Below are positions 39,331 to 48,606 of a DNA stretch of 64,000 nt, one piece after another (the first letter of the stretch is position 1; each line of letters opens with the position of its first letter). A program made the position numbers and the translations under genes. This DNA comes from Desulforudis sp. (GTDB taxonomy: Bacteria > Bacillota > Desulfotomaculia > Desulfotomaculales > Desulforudaceae). The notes beneath the pieces are model-generated. The model was not told where the DNA came from. It worked only from the letters and a program-made list of their open reading frames with translations, and searched no databases. The stretch is from NCBI GenBank assembly GCA_019084485.1, contig JAHRFU010000050.1, forward strand, positions 62,001-126,000, given 5' to 3'.

Positions 39331-39558
39331 TTGCATCATCCGTACCGCAGTATCATGGCTGATCTGCTCCGGGAGCGGCAGAACCTGCTGGAAACGCTCT
39401 ACTACTACGCACCCAAGCATCAGGAGCCGATCCTGGATAGGCTCAGGGAACTGGAGGCACTCATTGCTCTGGAAGAGGACAACGGACCGCGCTCCTATCT
39501 CGACCACATTATGAACCGCGCCAATTTCGCCGTCAATTCCCCGCTGCCGCCGCAATAG
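39331..39558 (+). CDS. small hypothetical protein
   Basis: 75 aa, RBS taaggaggtgg directly upstream; terminator follows. Confidence 0.65.
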   Translation: MHHPYRSIMADLLRERQNLLETLYYYAPKHQEPILDRLRELEALIALEEDNGPRSYLDHIMNRANFAVNSPLPPQ

Positions 39559-39593
39559 CGCCAGACCTAAGAAACGCAGGACAGCCCCAACGG

Positions 39594-39621
39594 AGGAGGC
39601 TCATATCAAGCCTCTTTTTTC
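39594..39621 (+). terminator. rho-independent terminator
   Basis: GAGGCTCATATCAAGCCTCTTTTTT. Confidence 0.75.
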
Positions 39622-39647
39622 GTGCCCTGCTGCCACCCAACGGCTCC

Positions 39648-39691
39648 TTTACACAAAGTTAACACGCCGGCAACGTTGTTTTAACATTGGT
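39648..39691 (+). promoter_or_regulatory. Pho-box-like array upstream of pstC
   Basis: 11-bp phased units TTTACACAAAG/TTAACACGCCG/GCAACGTTGTT/TTAACATTGGT. Confidence 0.7.
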
Positions 39692-39699
39692 TGATTACG

Positions 39700-40581
39700 A
39701 TGAAGGAAACCATTCCGGTGGGTGACGCAGTGCGACGGAGAATTGAGTGGCTAATTGAAAAGAGTTTACTGCTCAGCGCGATTGTAGGTACCTTGATCGT
39801 TATGCTGATTGCGGTTTTCACTTTCCTGGAGGGTTTCCCCTTCCTGGCGAAGTACGGGATCACGAGCTTTATCACGGGTAAGGTCTGGGACCCTGCTTAC
39901 GGCGAGTTTGGAATCCTCTCGATGATTATTGGAACCTTTTACGTCACTATCGGGGCACTGATCATCGGTGTCCCGATCGCAGTTGCCTGTGCTATTTTTT
40001 TGGCCGAAATGGCTCCGCAACCCCTGGCCCGCCTGTTCCGGCCTATCATTGAGCTCCTGGCGGGCATCCCCACTGTGGTATACGGCTTCTTCGGTCTGAT
40101 AGTGATTGTCGGCTTCATCAAATCCCATTTTGACGTACCGGGTTTCAGTATCCTGGCTGCCTCTATAATGCTGGCGATTATGATTTTGCCTACCGTCATC
40201 AATATCTCCGAGGACGCGATCCGAGCTGTTCCAAAGCAGTACAAGGAGGGCTCTCTGGCACTGGGGGCGACGCACTGGCAGACCATCCGGTACGTGATTT
40301 TGCCTGGTGCCCGCTCAGGCCTGATCAGCGCCATCTTCCTGGGTATGGGACGAGCTATAGGGGAGACAATGGCCGTGATTATGGTCGCCGGAAATACGGC
40401 CCTGATTCCGACCTCGATGCTCGACCCGGTTCGCACTTTGACCATCAACATCGCCTTGGAAATGGGTTATGCCTACGGCGACCACTCCTCGTCCCTGTTT
40501 GCGACCGGAATTGTGTTGTTTGTTCTGATTATTTGTCTTAACGCCCTGGTCACGCGGTTAAAAAGGCGGGTGACGGAGTGA
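39700..40581 (+). CDS. pstC: phosphate ABC transporter permease PstC
   Basis: IGVPIAVACAIFLAEMAPQPLARLFRPIIELLAGIPTVVYGFFGL; EGSLALGATHWQTI; start could also be TTG 39691 or further downstream. Confidence 0.93.
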   Translation: MKETIPVGDAVRRRIEWLIEKSLLLSAIVGTLIVMLIAVFTFLEGFPFLAKYGITSFITGKVWDPAYGEFGILSMIIGTFYVTIGALIIGVPIAVACAIFLAEMAPQPLARLFRPIIELLAGIPTVVYGFFGLIVIVGFIKSHFDVPGFSILAASIMLAIMILPTVINISEDAIRAVPKQYKEGSLALGATHWQTIRYVILPGARSGLISAIFLGMGRAIGETMAVIMVAGNTALIPTSMLDPVRTLTINIALEMGYAYGDHSSSLFATGIVLFVLIICLNALVTRLKRRVTE

Positions 40582-41438
40582 AAATGCAAAGGCGCAGCTT
40601 GAGGATCGAGGAGACCCTGGTCAAGGCCTTTATCTACTTCTCCGTAATCTGTGTGGTCTTCGCGCTGTTTAATATCCTGTGGCACATCCTCTCGCACGGA
40701 GTGGGGCTGATCACCTGGGAGTTCATTTCTTCCTACCCGCGGGATATGGGCCGCGCGGGTGGCATCCTGCCCTCCATTGTGGGTACTGCTTGTCTGGTGG
40801 CGCTGGCGGTGGCCGTGGCCGCACCGATCGGGATCCTGACTGCCACCTACTTGGCGGAGTATGCTGGGAAGAGCGGTGTCATGAGAGCGGTGCGCTTCTC
40901 CATCGACACTCTGGCCGGGGTGCCGTCCATCGTCTTCGGATTGTTCGGCTTTGCCTTCCTGGTGATCTTCTGCGGCTTCCGCTGGTCCATTCTCTCCGGC
41001 GGTCTGACACTGGCCTTTATGATTCTGCCGGTCATCGTGCGCACCTCCGAGGAAGCGATCAAGAGCGTACCCTACGAATACCGCGAGTGCAGCCTGGCCC
41101 TCGGTGCCACCAAATGGCAGACTGTGGCGCGGGTGGTACTGCCCGCCGCCGCCCCGGGCATCGTGACCGGGATCATCTTGGGTATCGGGCGCTCGGTGGG
41201 TGAGACCGCGGCAATCATGCTGACCGCCGGTAGCTCTTTGGGACTGCCCACGTCCATAATGGACCCCGTGCGTAGCCTCTCCCTGCACCTGTACATCCTG
41301 GTTTCGGAAGGAGTATCTTTTGAGATGGGATATGCTACAGCCAGTGTGTTGATTATCCTCATCTTCTGCGTAAACCTGATTACCAACCTTCTGGTACGCT
41401 ACATGATTACCAAACGGATGGGGGCCGGGGCTCACTGA
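40578..41438 (+). CDS. pstA: phosphate ABC transporter permease PstA
   Basis: GILTATYLAEYAGKSGVMRAVRFSIDTLAGVPSIVFGLFGFAF; overlaps pstC. Confidence 0.93.
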   Translation: MKMQRRSLRIEETLVKAFIYFSVICVVFALFNILWHILSHGVGLITWEFISSYPRDMGRAGGILPSIVGTACLVALAVAVAAPIGILTATYLAEYAGKSGVMRAVRFSIDTLAGVPSIVFGLFGFAFLVIFCGFRWSILSGGLTLAFMILPVIVRTSEEAIKSVPYEYRECSLALGATKWQTVARVVLPAAAPGIVTGIILGIGRSVGETAAIMLTAGSSLGLPTSIMDPVRSLSLHLYILVSEGVSFEMGYATASVLIILIFCVNLITNLLVRYMITKRMGAGAH

Positions 41439-41530
41439 GAAGTGTGAGGTGTGAGATACTCGATGGAATTCGCACTACGAATTCCAACCTTTAAGTCTCA
41501 CTTTCAGATTCTCACGTCCCACCTCTCATT
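41439..41530. repeat. CTCAC/GTGAG-rich imperfect inverted-repeat element with central perfect hairpin
   Basis: gaagtgtgaggtgtgagatac ... GGAATTCG-CACTA-CGAATTCC ... gattctcacgtcccacctctcatt. Confidence 0.55.
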
Positions 41531-41562
41531 AGAGATCGGTAAATCATATTGAGGTGAGAACA

Positions 41563-42288
41563 ATGGAACGGATTGCAGTGATATCGGATATCCATGGGAA
41601 CCTCCCGGCCCTTGAGGCCGTCCTTGAGGAGATCGACCGCATCGGGGTGGACGGGGTGTTTTGCACGGGAGACTTGGTCGGGTATGGGCCATTCCCGAAT
41701 GAAGTGGTGGCACTAATTCGGAAGCGTGCTATTCCAACGGTTTTGGGCAACTATGACGATGGAGTGGCCTTTGACCGGTTGGCTTGCGGCTGTGACTATC
41801 CGGACCCCGAGACCATGGCCGTCGGCGTCGCCTCCATGCATTGGACAAAGGCTAATCTTTTCAAAGAGAACAAGGACTTCTTACGCAACCTTCCGGCTAA
41901 AACCTGGGTATCGCTGGGAATGTCGGATATCCTGCTGGTACATGGATCCCCCCGGGCCCTAAACGAGTATCTGTATGAGGAGAACATCTCAGGCCTGTTT
42001 CCGGAACTCAAGCAGGAGTTCTACTTCGATGTACTTGTAGCCGGGCACACCCACCGCCCTTACGTGCGGAAGGCTGATTCCGCGATGGTAGTCAATCCTG
42101 GCAGCGTCGGCCAGCCCCGGGACGGCGACCCCCGCGCGGCCTTTGCGCTGTTTAGCACAGACGGCCAGGACCAAGTGAGCGCACGTATCTATCGGATAGA
42201 CTACGACATCGAGCGTGTGATCCAGGCGATTTGGACCGTCGGTTTACCGCCCAGCCTCGGCGAAACCCTGATCCACGGCCGACGTTGA
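41563..42288 (+). CDS. metallophosphoesterase (YfcE/MJ0936-like)
   Basis: IAVISDIHGNLPALEAVLEEI, CTGDLVGYGPFP, LGNYDD, VHGSPR, VAGHTHRPY, NPGSVGQPRDG. Confidence 0.92.
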   Translation: MERIAVISDIHGNLPALEAVLEEIDRIGVDGVFCTGDLVGYGPFPNEVVALIRKRAIPTVLGNYDDGVAFDRLACGCDYPDPETMAVGVASMHWTKANLFKENKDFLRNLPAKTWVSLGMSDILLVHGSPRALNEYLYEENISGLFPELKQEFYFDVLVAGHTHRPYVRKADSAMVVNPGSVGQPRDGDPRAAFALFSTDGQDQVSARIYRIDYDIERVIQAIWTVGLPPSLGETLIHGRR

Positions 42289-42303
42289 GCGCCGCTTCGC
42301 GAA

Positions 42304-42347
42304 TTAACCCAATCTTAAAACTCCGATAACAGCTATTTAACATCTAC
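42304..42347 (+). promoter_or_regulatory. Pho-box-like array upstream of pstS
   Basis: 11-bp phased units TTAACCCAATC/TTAAAACTCCG/ATAACAGCTAT/TTAACATCTAC. Confidence 0.75.
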
Positions 42348-42473
42348 CGATTAGTATTGTCTCTAAGAGATAAGTTTCGGTGGTTTGGATTGAAGGAGGG
42401 GAGATGAAAGGAATAGTTTGACCCCGAACGGGAATGTGCTGATCAAGACATTTAATTGATTGAGGGAGGAAGA

Positions 42474-43346
42474 ATGATGATTAAGATCGGTTTCAAATCC
42501 AAATGGATGCTTATTATGATCGTGAGCCTGCTAGCTGCTTTCGTTGTCGCGGGTTGTGGCGGCGGAACCCCGGATCCCGGCGCGGACAACCAGCAGCCCG
42601 GTGAGGAACCCGCCATCAAAGGTACCCTGACCACGGCCGGTTCAACCTCGGTTCAACCGTTGTCGGAAGAGTTTGCCCAGGCCTTCATGGCCAAGTATCC
42701 CGGCACCAACGTAATGGTCCAGGGCGGCGGATCCAGCCAGGGAGTCAAAGCGGCAAATGAAGGCATCGCGGACTTCGGTGCCTCTTCCCGTAACCTGAAA
42801 GACGAGGAAAAGGCCTACGGACTGACCGAAGTGGTTGTTTGCCTGGACGGTATCGCCGTGGTGGTACACCCCGAGAACAGCTTTATTGAAGATCTCTCCA
42901 TCGAAGACGTGCGTAAGGTTTTTGCCGGTGACATCACCAACTGGAAAGACCTCGGCGGTCCGGACAGCCGGATTATGGCGGTCACCCGTGAAGCCGGTTC
43001 CGGTACCCGTGGTGCATTTGAGGAAATGATAATGAAGGACGCCAAGATCTCCGACGCCGCCATCGTCCAGCCGTCCAACGGCGGTATCCACCAGGCCGTG
43101 GCCGGTGACAAGAACGCTATCGGTTACCTGTCGATGGGTTATCTGGACGACAAGGTCAAGACGATTAAGATTGACGGTGTGGAAGCATCAGTGGATAACA
43201 TCAAGGCCGGAACCTACAAAGTTTCTCGTCCGTTCATCTTTATGTACAAGGGTGAAGCCAGCCCGCTGCTCCAGGCCTTCACGGACTTCTGCCTGAGCGC
43301 TGAGGGCCAGGCCATCGTAGCAAAACACTACATCACTGTGAACTAA
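42474..43346 (+). CDS. pstS: phosphate-binding lipoprotein PstS
   Basis: Lipobox VVAGCGGG; TTAGSTSVQPLSEEFAQAF...GGGSSQGVKA; TREAGSGTRGAFEE. Confidence 0.93.
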   Translation: MMIKIGFKSKWMLIMIVSLLAAFVVAGCGGGTPDPGADNQQPGEEPAIKGTLTTAGSTSVQPLSEEFAQAFMAKYPGTNVMVQGGGSSQGVKAANEGIADFGASSRNLKDEEKAYGLTEVVVCLDGIAVVVHPENSFIEDLSIEDVRKVFAGDITNWKDLGGPDSRIMAVTREAGSGTRGAFEEMIMKDAKISDAAIVQPSNGGIHQAVAGDKNAIGYLSMGYLDDKVKTIKIDGVEASVDNIKAGTYKVSRPFIFMYKGEASPLLQAFTDFCLSAEGQAIVAKHYITVN

Positions 43347-43402
43347 CCACAAACGAAAAGAGGGGCCCCCCTCCTCATATATGTTGCCTCCTTAAATTAT
43401 TT

Positions 43403-43437
43403 GGCCTACCGTCACAAACGGTAGGCCGCTTTTTTTG
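43403..43437 (+). terminator. pstS terminator
   Basis: GGCCTACCG-TCACAAA-CGGTAGGCCGCTTTTTTT. Confidence 0.85.
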
Positions 43438-43506
43438 CCCCACGTATGTCGATGTGATGGGTGGAAAACGTCCGGCGGTCTTATGCCGAGCAACTGGCTG
43501 GATCGT

Positions 43507-44469
43507 TTAGAAGAAATACTGGGTGATATAGCGTACCGCCAGGAAAGTGACCAGGGCCCCGAGTACCCCGCGAATCAAGCGGTCGGGAAGGTAGCTTTGC
43601 AGGCGGGCACCGGCGTAAGTACCGAGGAAACCGCCAACCCCAAAAAGGATCCCCAGCCCCCAGTCCGGGGCTACCGCCATCTGCTCGCCAACGTGGGCGG
43701 CGAGGCCGGTGTAGACGATGACTCCGGCGACCGAGGTTAACAGTGTGCCGGCCAGAGCGGCCGCCGCTACGGTGTATACGGGCAGGCCCAGAACGGAGAC
43801 CAGAAAGGGGGCGATGATCGCGCCGCCGCCAATGCCGTAGATGCCGCCAATGATGCCGACGAAGAAGGACAGGATCCCGATGGTGATGGGCTTGAAGGAA
43901 AAAGTCTCACCCCAGAAGGTGTATGTAACACTGCGCAGAGAAGCCGACTCCGTCTTCACCACCGCATCCGCTGGTAGGCCAGCCACAATTCGGGACTGCT
44001 GACTTTGCTTAAGCTCTTTAACCCGTTCCCGGAACTTATTTTGCACGGCCTGCATCTGCTTGCGGCTTCTGAGGTATCGTCCGCTGGATTCATAGAGCAG
44101 GCGCACACCCAAGTACAGGAGGACCAGTCCTACGAACAGCTTGAAGGTGCGTGGATCGGGCATAATAAAAACCCGTGCAAAAGCGCCGAGGAAAACACCG
44201 GGCGAGGTGGCGATAATCACCACCCAGGCTAGGGGCCAGGCCATCCGGCCCTCGCGAATGTATCGTGACAACCCTCCCGGGATGGCCACGATGTTGTACA
44301 CCAGGTTGGTTGCGCTAACCGCCGGGCTTGTGAAGCCGAGAACACTCATTTGAAAGGGCAGGAGCAGAAAGGCACCGGAAACACCGGCCGGTGTGGTACA
44401 GGTCGCAAGTACAAATCCTACAAGCAGAGGGATCAGGGGATGGACCTCGACACCCGAAACCGGGAACAC
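43507..44469 (-). CDS. TauE/SafE-family sulfite exporter-like permease
   Basis: SFFVGIIGGIYGIGGGAIIAPFLVSVLG and VGFVLATCTTPAGVSGAFLLLPF repeats. Confidence 0.88.
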   Translation of the reverse strand: MFPVSGVEVHPLIPLLVGFVLATCTTPAGVSGAFLLLPFQMSVLGFTSPAVSATNLVYNIVAIPGGLSRYIREGRMAWPLAWVVIIATSPGVFLGAFARVFIMPDPRTFKLFVGLVLLYLGVRLLYESSGRYLRSRKQMQAVQNKFRERVKELKQSQQSRIVAGLPADAVVKTESASLRSVTYTFWGETFSFKPITIGILSFFVGIIGGIYGIGGGAIIAPFLVSVLGLPVYTVAAAALAGTLLTSVAGVIVYTGLAAHVGEQMAVAPDWGLGILFGVGGFLGTYAGARLQSYLPDRLIRGVLGALVTFLAVRYITQYFF

Positions 44470-44615
44470 CATGGGCTGCACACTCCTCTCAGGTTCCTCT
44501 TTTTTTCGTGGGTGTAGGTTTGTAGTTTGCTTGGGTTGTTGCTGCAACTAAGTGCAGCTTGCATATAGAATAACAGATAAAAATGTCACCTGCAATCCTT
44601 ATTTCCGGTGGATGA

Positions 44616-45434
44616 CTAGTAAACCACGAGGCCGCATTCTTCCAGGATCCTTTGTCCCGTATGGCTGAGGGTCAGCTGCAGGAACTCGTTGGCTTCCTTG
44701 GGGTGTGGGGCGTTTAACGGAACAGCCGCCGCAAACTCGATCGGCTCACCGATGAGGATGGTTTTCGAACCGGGTGTTTTCCCTTCAACCTCCACCGTGG
44801 CGTGGCCGTAAAGACCGGCCCAACGCGGATTGGACAGGTTAATCTTTTCCGGCAGGGTTACATAATCCAGGCCATACTGCTTAGCCGTGCAAAGGTACTG
44901 GAAGGCGTAGTCGGCTTCCCGGCCTTGCAGGACGGCACCCAGATCCAGAGACTTGGGGTAGACGTACGCGGCCGTGCACTTGGAGTTCAACTGCTGGTAC
45001 AGCCCCGGAACACCGTAGTGTTTTTCCGCCAGTTGCCAGACCATCAGCGTCCGGTAGCCACAGGGGTCGAGGTTTTCGTCAGACCGGACGAAGGACACCT
45101 CGTCACGCAGCAATATCTGAGTCCAGTTCTGGGGGTTGATGTCTGCTGATCCCCGGGCACCGGTTTGGTGCGTGATTACGATCTGATCCGTGGCAAAGAT
45201 GTAGTATTTCTGAACGGGATGGGGGAGAAGCAGTTCGTCGAAGAGCAGCGGGTCGGCCAGGGCAATGATATCCGCCTGATAACCACCCAGGAGTTTCCGG
45301 GCGCAGGCCCGGGATCCGGCTGATTCCAAACGCACTTCCACCTCCGGAAAGAGGCTCCGAAACTCGCGGGCAAAGCGCTCCATCGGGTGTTGCAGCGCGC
45401 CGGCGTGCAGAATAAGCAGAGGTATCTTATTCAT
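44616..45434 (-). CDS. tungstate/molybdate-type substrate-binding-domain protein without evident signal peptide
   Basis: LLILHAGALQHPMERFAREFRSLFPEVEVRLESAGSRACARKLLGGYQADIIALADPLLFD; start MNKIPL overlaps the end of the padR gene. Confidence 0.8.
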   Translation of the reverse strand: MNKIPLLILHAGALQHPMERFAREFRSLFPEVEVRLESAGSRACARKLLGGYQADIIALADPLLFDELLLPHPVQKYYIFATDQIVITHQTGARGSADINPQNWTQILLRDEVSFVRSDENLDPCGYRTLMVWQLAEKHYGVPGLYQQLNSKCTAAYVYPKSLDLGAVLQGREADYAFQYLCTAKQYGLDYVTLPEKINLSNPRWAGLYGHATVEVEGKTPGSKTILIGEPIEFAAAVPLNAPHPKEANEFLQLTLSHTGQRILEECGLVVY

Positions 45435-45837
45435 TGGGTGGTTTCTCCTTTCCGATGTCCGTGCTGACGGCGGAGTAGTTGTGCAGGAACCTTTCCAGGC
45501 TGTCCTTCCGGCTGTCGACGAGCGGAACACACAGATGCAGCGCCAGTTCACCCCGTTCGGTCAACTGGTACAAACGCCGGGCCGGACCAGCCGCACCACT
45601 TTCCCAATATGAAGAGACCAGGTCGTCCTCCTCCATACGCCGCAAGTTGCGGTATACAGTGGCCGGATCGAGATCACCCTCTATCGTATCCATTTCGTGC
45701 AGGGCGCGAATCAGCTCGTAACCGTGGGCGGGCTTGGCTACGAGAAGCAACAACAGCGTAGGCCAAACCATCTTATCGATGTAGCCAGCCATCAGGTTGC
45801 GAAGTTCTGTTTCACGGACATCGTTACGTTCCGACAT
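45427..45837 (-). CDS. PadR-family transcriptional regulator
   Basis: LLLLLVAKPAHGYELIRALHEMDTIEGDLDPATVYRNLRRMEEDDLVSSYWE. Confidence 0.9.
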   Translation of the reverse strand: MSERNDVRETELRNLMAGYIDKMVWPTLLLLLVAKPAHGYELIRALHEMDTIEGDLDPATVYRNLRRMEEDDLVSSYWESGAAGPARRLYQLTERGELALHLCVPLVDSRKDSLERFLHNYSAVSTDIGKEKPPNE

Positions 45838-46021
45838 TGTTCATCCCCATCGTGCAAATCCTTATTGTCAAGATAACATTTCCATATGTATCCGGACAAG
45901 TATTGGCGAGGCTGTTTCGGCAAATGACCAGCTTTTTCAAAGTGTATGCCCGATTCGGACAAATAACTCGGCATCGGCAGGAAGTAATTCCCCGGCAAGG
46001 AATACTAGGATGGTGAGGTGA

Positions 46022-46468
46022 GTGGAATTGCGACCGAGCTGGGATGAGATCTTTATGGAACAGGCCCGCCTGATGGCGCGCCGCTCGACATGCCTGAGGC
46101 GACAGGTGGGAGCCGTGCTAGTGCGGGATAACCGAGCCGTGGCCAGTGGTTACAACGGGCCGCCTTCACGGTTGTTGCACTGCGAGGAGAGGGGCGGGTG
46201 CCTGCGTGCGAAGCTGGGAGTGCCCAGCGGACAGCGACAGGAGATCTGCCGGGCGTTGCACGCCGAGCAGAACGTGATTCTCCAGTTGGCCATCACCGGC
46301 CTTTCCGGTTCCGGCACCACCCTGTATGTGACCCACTTCCCCTGCTTCACCTGTGCCAAGCTCCTGGTGCAGCTGGGGGTGCAGAGAATTGTCTTTGCCG
46401 AGGGCTACCCGGACGAGTTTTCCGGTGACCTCCTAAAGGAAGCGGGAGTAGAGGTCCTGCCTTACTAA
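46022..46468 (+). CDS. dCMP deaminase (ComEB-like)
   Basis: HAEQNVILQLAI and PCFTCAKLLVQLGVQRIV zinc motifs. Confidence 0.93.
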   Translation: MELRPSWDEIFMEQARLMARRSTCLRRQVGAVLVRDNRAVASGYNGPPSRLLHCEERGGCLRAKLGVPSGQRQEICRALHAEQNVILQLAITGLSGSGTTLYVTHFPCFTCAKLLVQLGVQRIVFAEGYPDEFSGDLLKEAGVEVLPY

Positions 46469-46471
46469 CCC

Positions 46472-46876
46472 CTACTCAATGACGATCTCCTGGCCTTCTT
46501 CCCGTTGTGCCTTCTGCAGCCTGATCACCAAGACCCCCTGTTCGAGGCGGGCCTTAATGTTCTGGTCTAGCACCGTGGCGGGCAGTTCCACTTCCTCGTT
46601 AAACTCAGACAGCCGGCGTTCACTTCGGAAATAGTCTTGCCCTGTCTGTTCCCCCACCTTCCGGGTACCCGAAATGTGGAGCACTCGACCCGCCAACCGC
46701 AGGGAAAGCGCTTCCTTTTTCCACCCCGGCAGATCGGCCTCAACCACGACCTCCTGGCCCGTTTCGTGCACATCCACCGGAACCCGACGGTAGCGGAAGG
46801 GCGCATTATCATCCAGCATCCGCAGAAGTTCCACCAGTGCGTTCGGACGAGGAAAGAAATCAAATTTACTCGTCAT
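46472..46876 (-). CDS. Hsp20-family small heat-shock protein
   Basis: VDVHETGQEVVVEADLPGWKKEALSLRLAGRVLHISGTR...ELPATVLDQNIKARLEQGVLVIRLQK. Confidence 0.9.
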   Translation of the reverse strand: MTSKFDFFPRPNALVELLRMLDDNAPFRYRRVPVDVHETGQEVVVEADLPGWKKEALSLRLAGRVLHISGTRKVGEQTGQDYFRSERRLSEFNEEVELPATVLDQNIKARLEQGVLVIRLQKAQREEGQEIVIE

Positions 46877-46977
46877 TTTCCAACACCTCCATTTACCCTC
46901 ATGCTAGCATCAGAAACCCAACCCCGCAACGTGTTAACAAAGGGGGCCAGGACACTAACTTAACAAAGACCCTTTAG

Positions 46978-47781
46978 TTAACTTAACAGGGTGTTCCGGA
47001 TGATTTGGTTCGCTTCGGCGGTGTTTCTTGGGCGGTGGGGGGTGTCCCGGAAAACCTGAAGTAGGAGCGGCGGTTCGAGGGAAGCCTTGTCCAACAAGGC
47101 CTCGTCCTGAAGCAGGGTGATGTCTCCGCTCGCCAGAACCTGGCCACGGTGCAGGATGATCACCTGATCCGCCCACTGATAGGCAAAGTCCACGTTGTGG
47201 GTGGCCAGGATGATGGTACGGCCCTGACGGTGCAGGGTGTGGAGGAGTGTGGTCAGGTGACGTACCGCCAGCGGGTCGAGGCTGGCCGTGGGCTCGTCCA
47301 GCACCAGCATTTCCGGTTGCATAGCGAGTACTCCGGCGATGGCGGCGCGTTTCTTCTGGCCCAGGCTCAGGTTGTGTGGCGGCCGGTGGGCTAGGTCCAG
47401 GATTTCCAGCTCGTTCAGAGCCTGGTGGACGCGCTCCTGGACAGTGGATTCGTCCAGACCCAGGTTGCGCGGTCCAAAGGCAACATCGTCCGCCACCGTC
47501 GTGGCGAACAGTTGGTCGTCGGGATCCTGGAAAACCATTCCCACGCGTTCACGCAGTCGGCGCATATCGTTTCCGGCCCATTCTTGACCCAGAACCTGAA
47601 CCCGGCCCCGTTTAGGCGGCAGGAGTCCGTTGGTGTGGAGGAGCAGGGTGCTTTTCCCGCTTCCGTTGGCACCGAGCAGCACAGTTCGGGCGTAGTGAGG
47701 GATGGTCAGCGATACTCCGTCCAATGCTTTGGTGCCGTCGGGGTAGGTGTAGTGAAGATCTGTGATCTCGAGCGCGTTCAA
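46978..47781 (-). CDS. cbiO: cobalt/nickel ECF transporter ATPase (CbiO-like)
   Basis: LGANGSGKSTLLLHTNGLLPP, GMVFQDPDDQLFATTVADDVAFGPRNLGL, LSLGQKKRAAIAGVLAMQPEMLVLDEPTASLD. Confidence 0.93.
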   Translation of the reverse strand: MNALEITDLHYTYPDGTKALDGVSLTIPHYARTVLLGANGSGKSTLLLHTNGLLPPKRGRVQVLGQEWAGNDMRRLRERVGMVFQDPDDQLFATTVADDVAFGPRNLGLDESTVQERVHQALNELEILDLAHRPPHNLSLGQKKRAAIAGVLAMQPEMLVLDEPTASLDPLAVRHLTTLLHTLHRQGRTIILATHNVDFAYQWADQVIILHRGQVLASGDITLLQDEALLDKASLEPPLLLQVFRDTPHRPRNTAEANQIIRNTLLS

Positions 47782-48530
47782 ATAGGGAACCCCCGGTCAA
47801 CCAGGAGCAGCAGGGTGACCGACGCCACAGAGAACACGCCCTTGGCCAGGTCGGTGTAATTAATGGCCCGCGGAGGTGAAGTGCGCAGCCGGCCGTCAAA
47901 ACCGCGGGCGACCATTGCCCGGTGCACTTGTTCCGAACGGTCCAGGGCACCCAGGAGCATGGAGGCCGTGGTCTCCCCGTACACCGAGACCGTCCGGCGG
48001 TTCGGTTTGGGCTGGAAGGCCCGGGCGGCGAAAGCACGCTGTCTCACCTGAAGCTCATCACGGAAGCAAAACAGGTAGCGGCAGGCGAGCAGGAGAGCCA
48101 TCACCGGCAGGTGCGGCAGGCGCATCTGGGTAAAGGCGTTCATCAAAGCGGAAAGGGGTTGGGTTCCGACCAGGGTGATCATTATCGTCAGGGCGGTCAG
48201 TGCTTTCATAGATACGAGGAAGGCCAGCGTCAACCCTTCCCCAGAGGCTCCCAGTCCACCGCCCATCGAGAGGCTAAGTGCCATTATCGCCAAGAAGGGG
48301 AGCACCCACAGCCACCTAGTGATCAGGAACGAGAGCGGGAGGCGGGAAGACACTGCGGCAGCGACCGCTATGCCCAGGGCGACCGCGGCCAGCAGCGGCG
48401 ACTGCAGGAGCACCACACCGACAACGAATACCAGCCCGGCCCCGATTTTCAGCCTTGGTTCCCACCGGTGCATCCAGGAATCTAAACCGGCGTAGGTGTC
48501 AACCTCTTGTTGGATGTGCAGAGTGCTCAA
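47778..48530 (-). CDS. cbiQ: energy-coupling transmembrane protein CbiQ-like
   Basis: ECF-T TM protein; overlaps cbiO. Confidence 0.88.
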   Translation of the reverse strand: MSTLHIQQEVDTYAGLDSWMHRWEPRLKIGAGLVFVVGVVLLQSPLLAAVALGIAVAAAVSSRLPLSFLITRWLWVLPFLAIMALSLSMGGGLGASGEGLTLAFLVSMKALTALTIMITLVGTQPLSALMNAFTQMRLPHLPVMALLLACRYLFCFRDELQVRQRAFAARAFQPKPNRRTVSVYGETTASMLLGALDRSEQVHRAMVARGFDGRLRTSPPRAINYTDLAKGVFSVASVTLLLLVDRGFPI

Positions 48531-48606
48531 CGGATCAATCCCTTTCGAAGCGTTCTAAGCCTTCATTGTTCATCTACGCGACTAAATCTTCAAGTATGAT
48601 TCCCCG

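Noticed and set aside
40473-41435. 320-aa minus-strand ORF opposite pstA
   Set aside because: Low-complexity H/Q/D/G-rich mirror of pstA; no RBS or domain.
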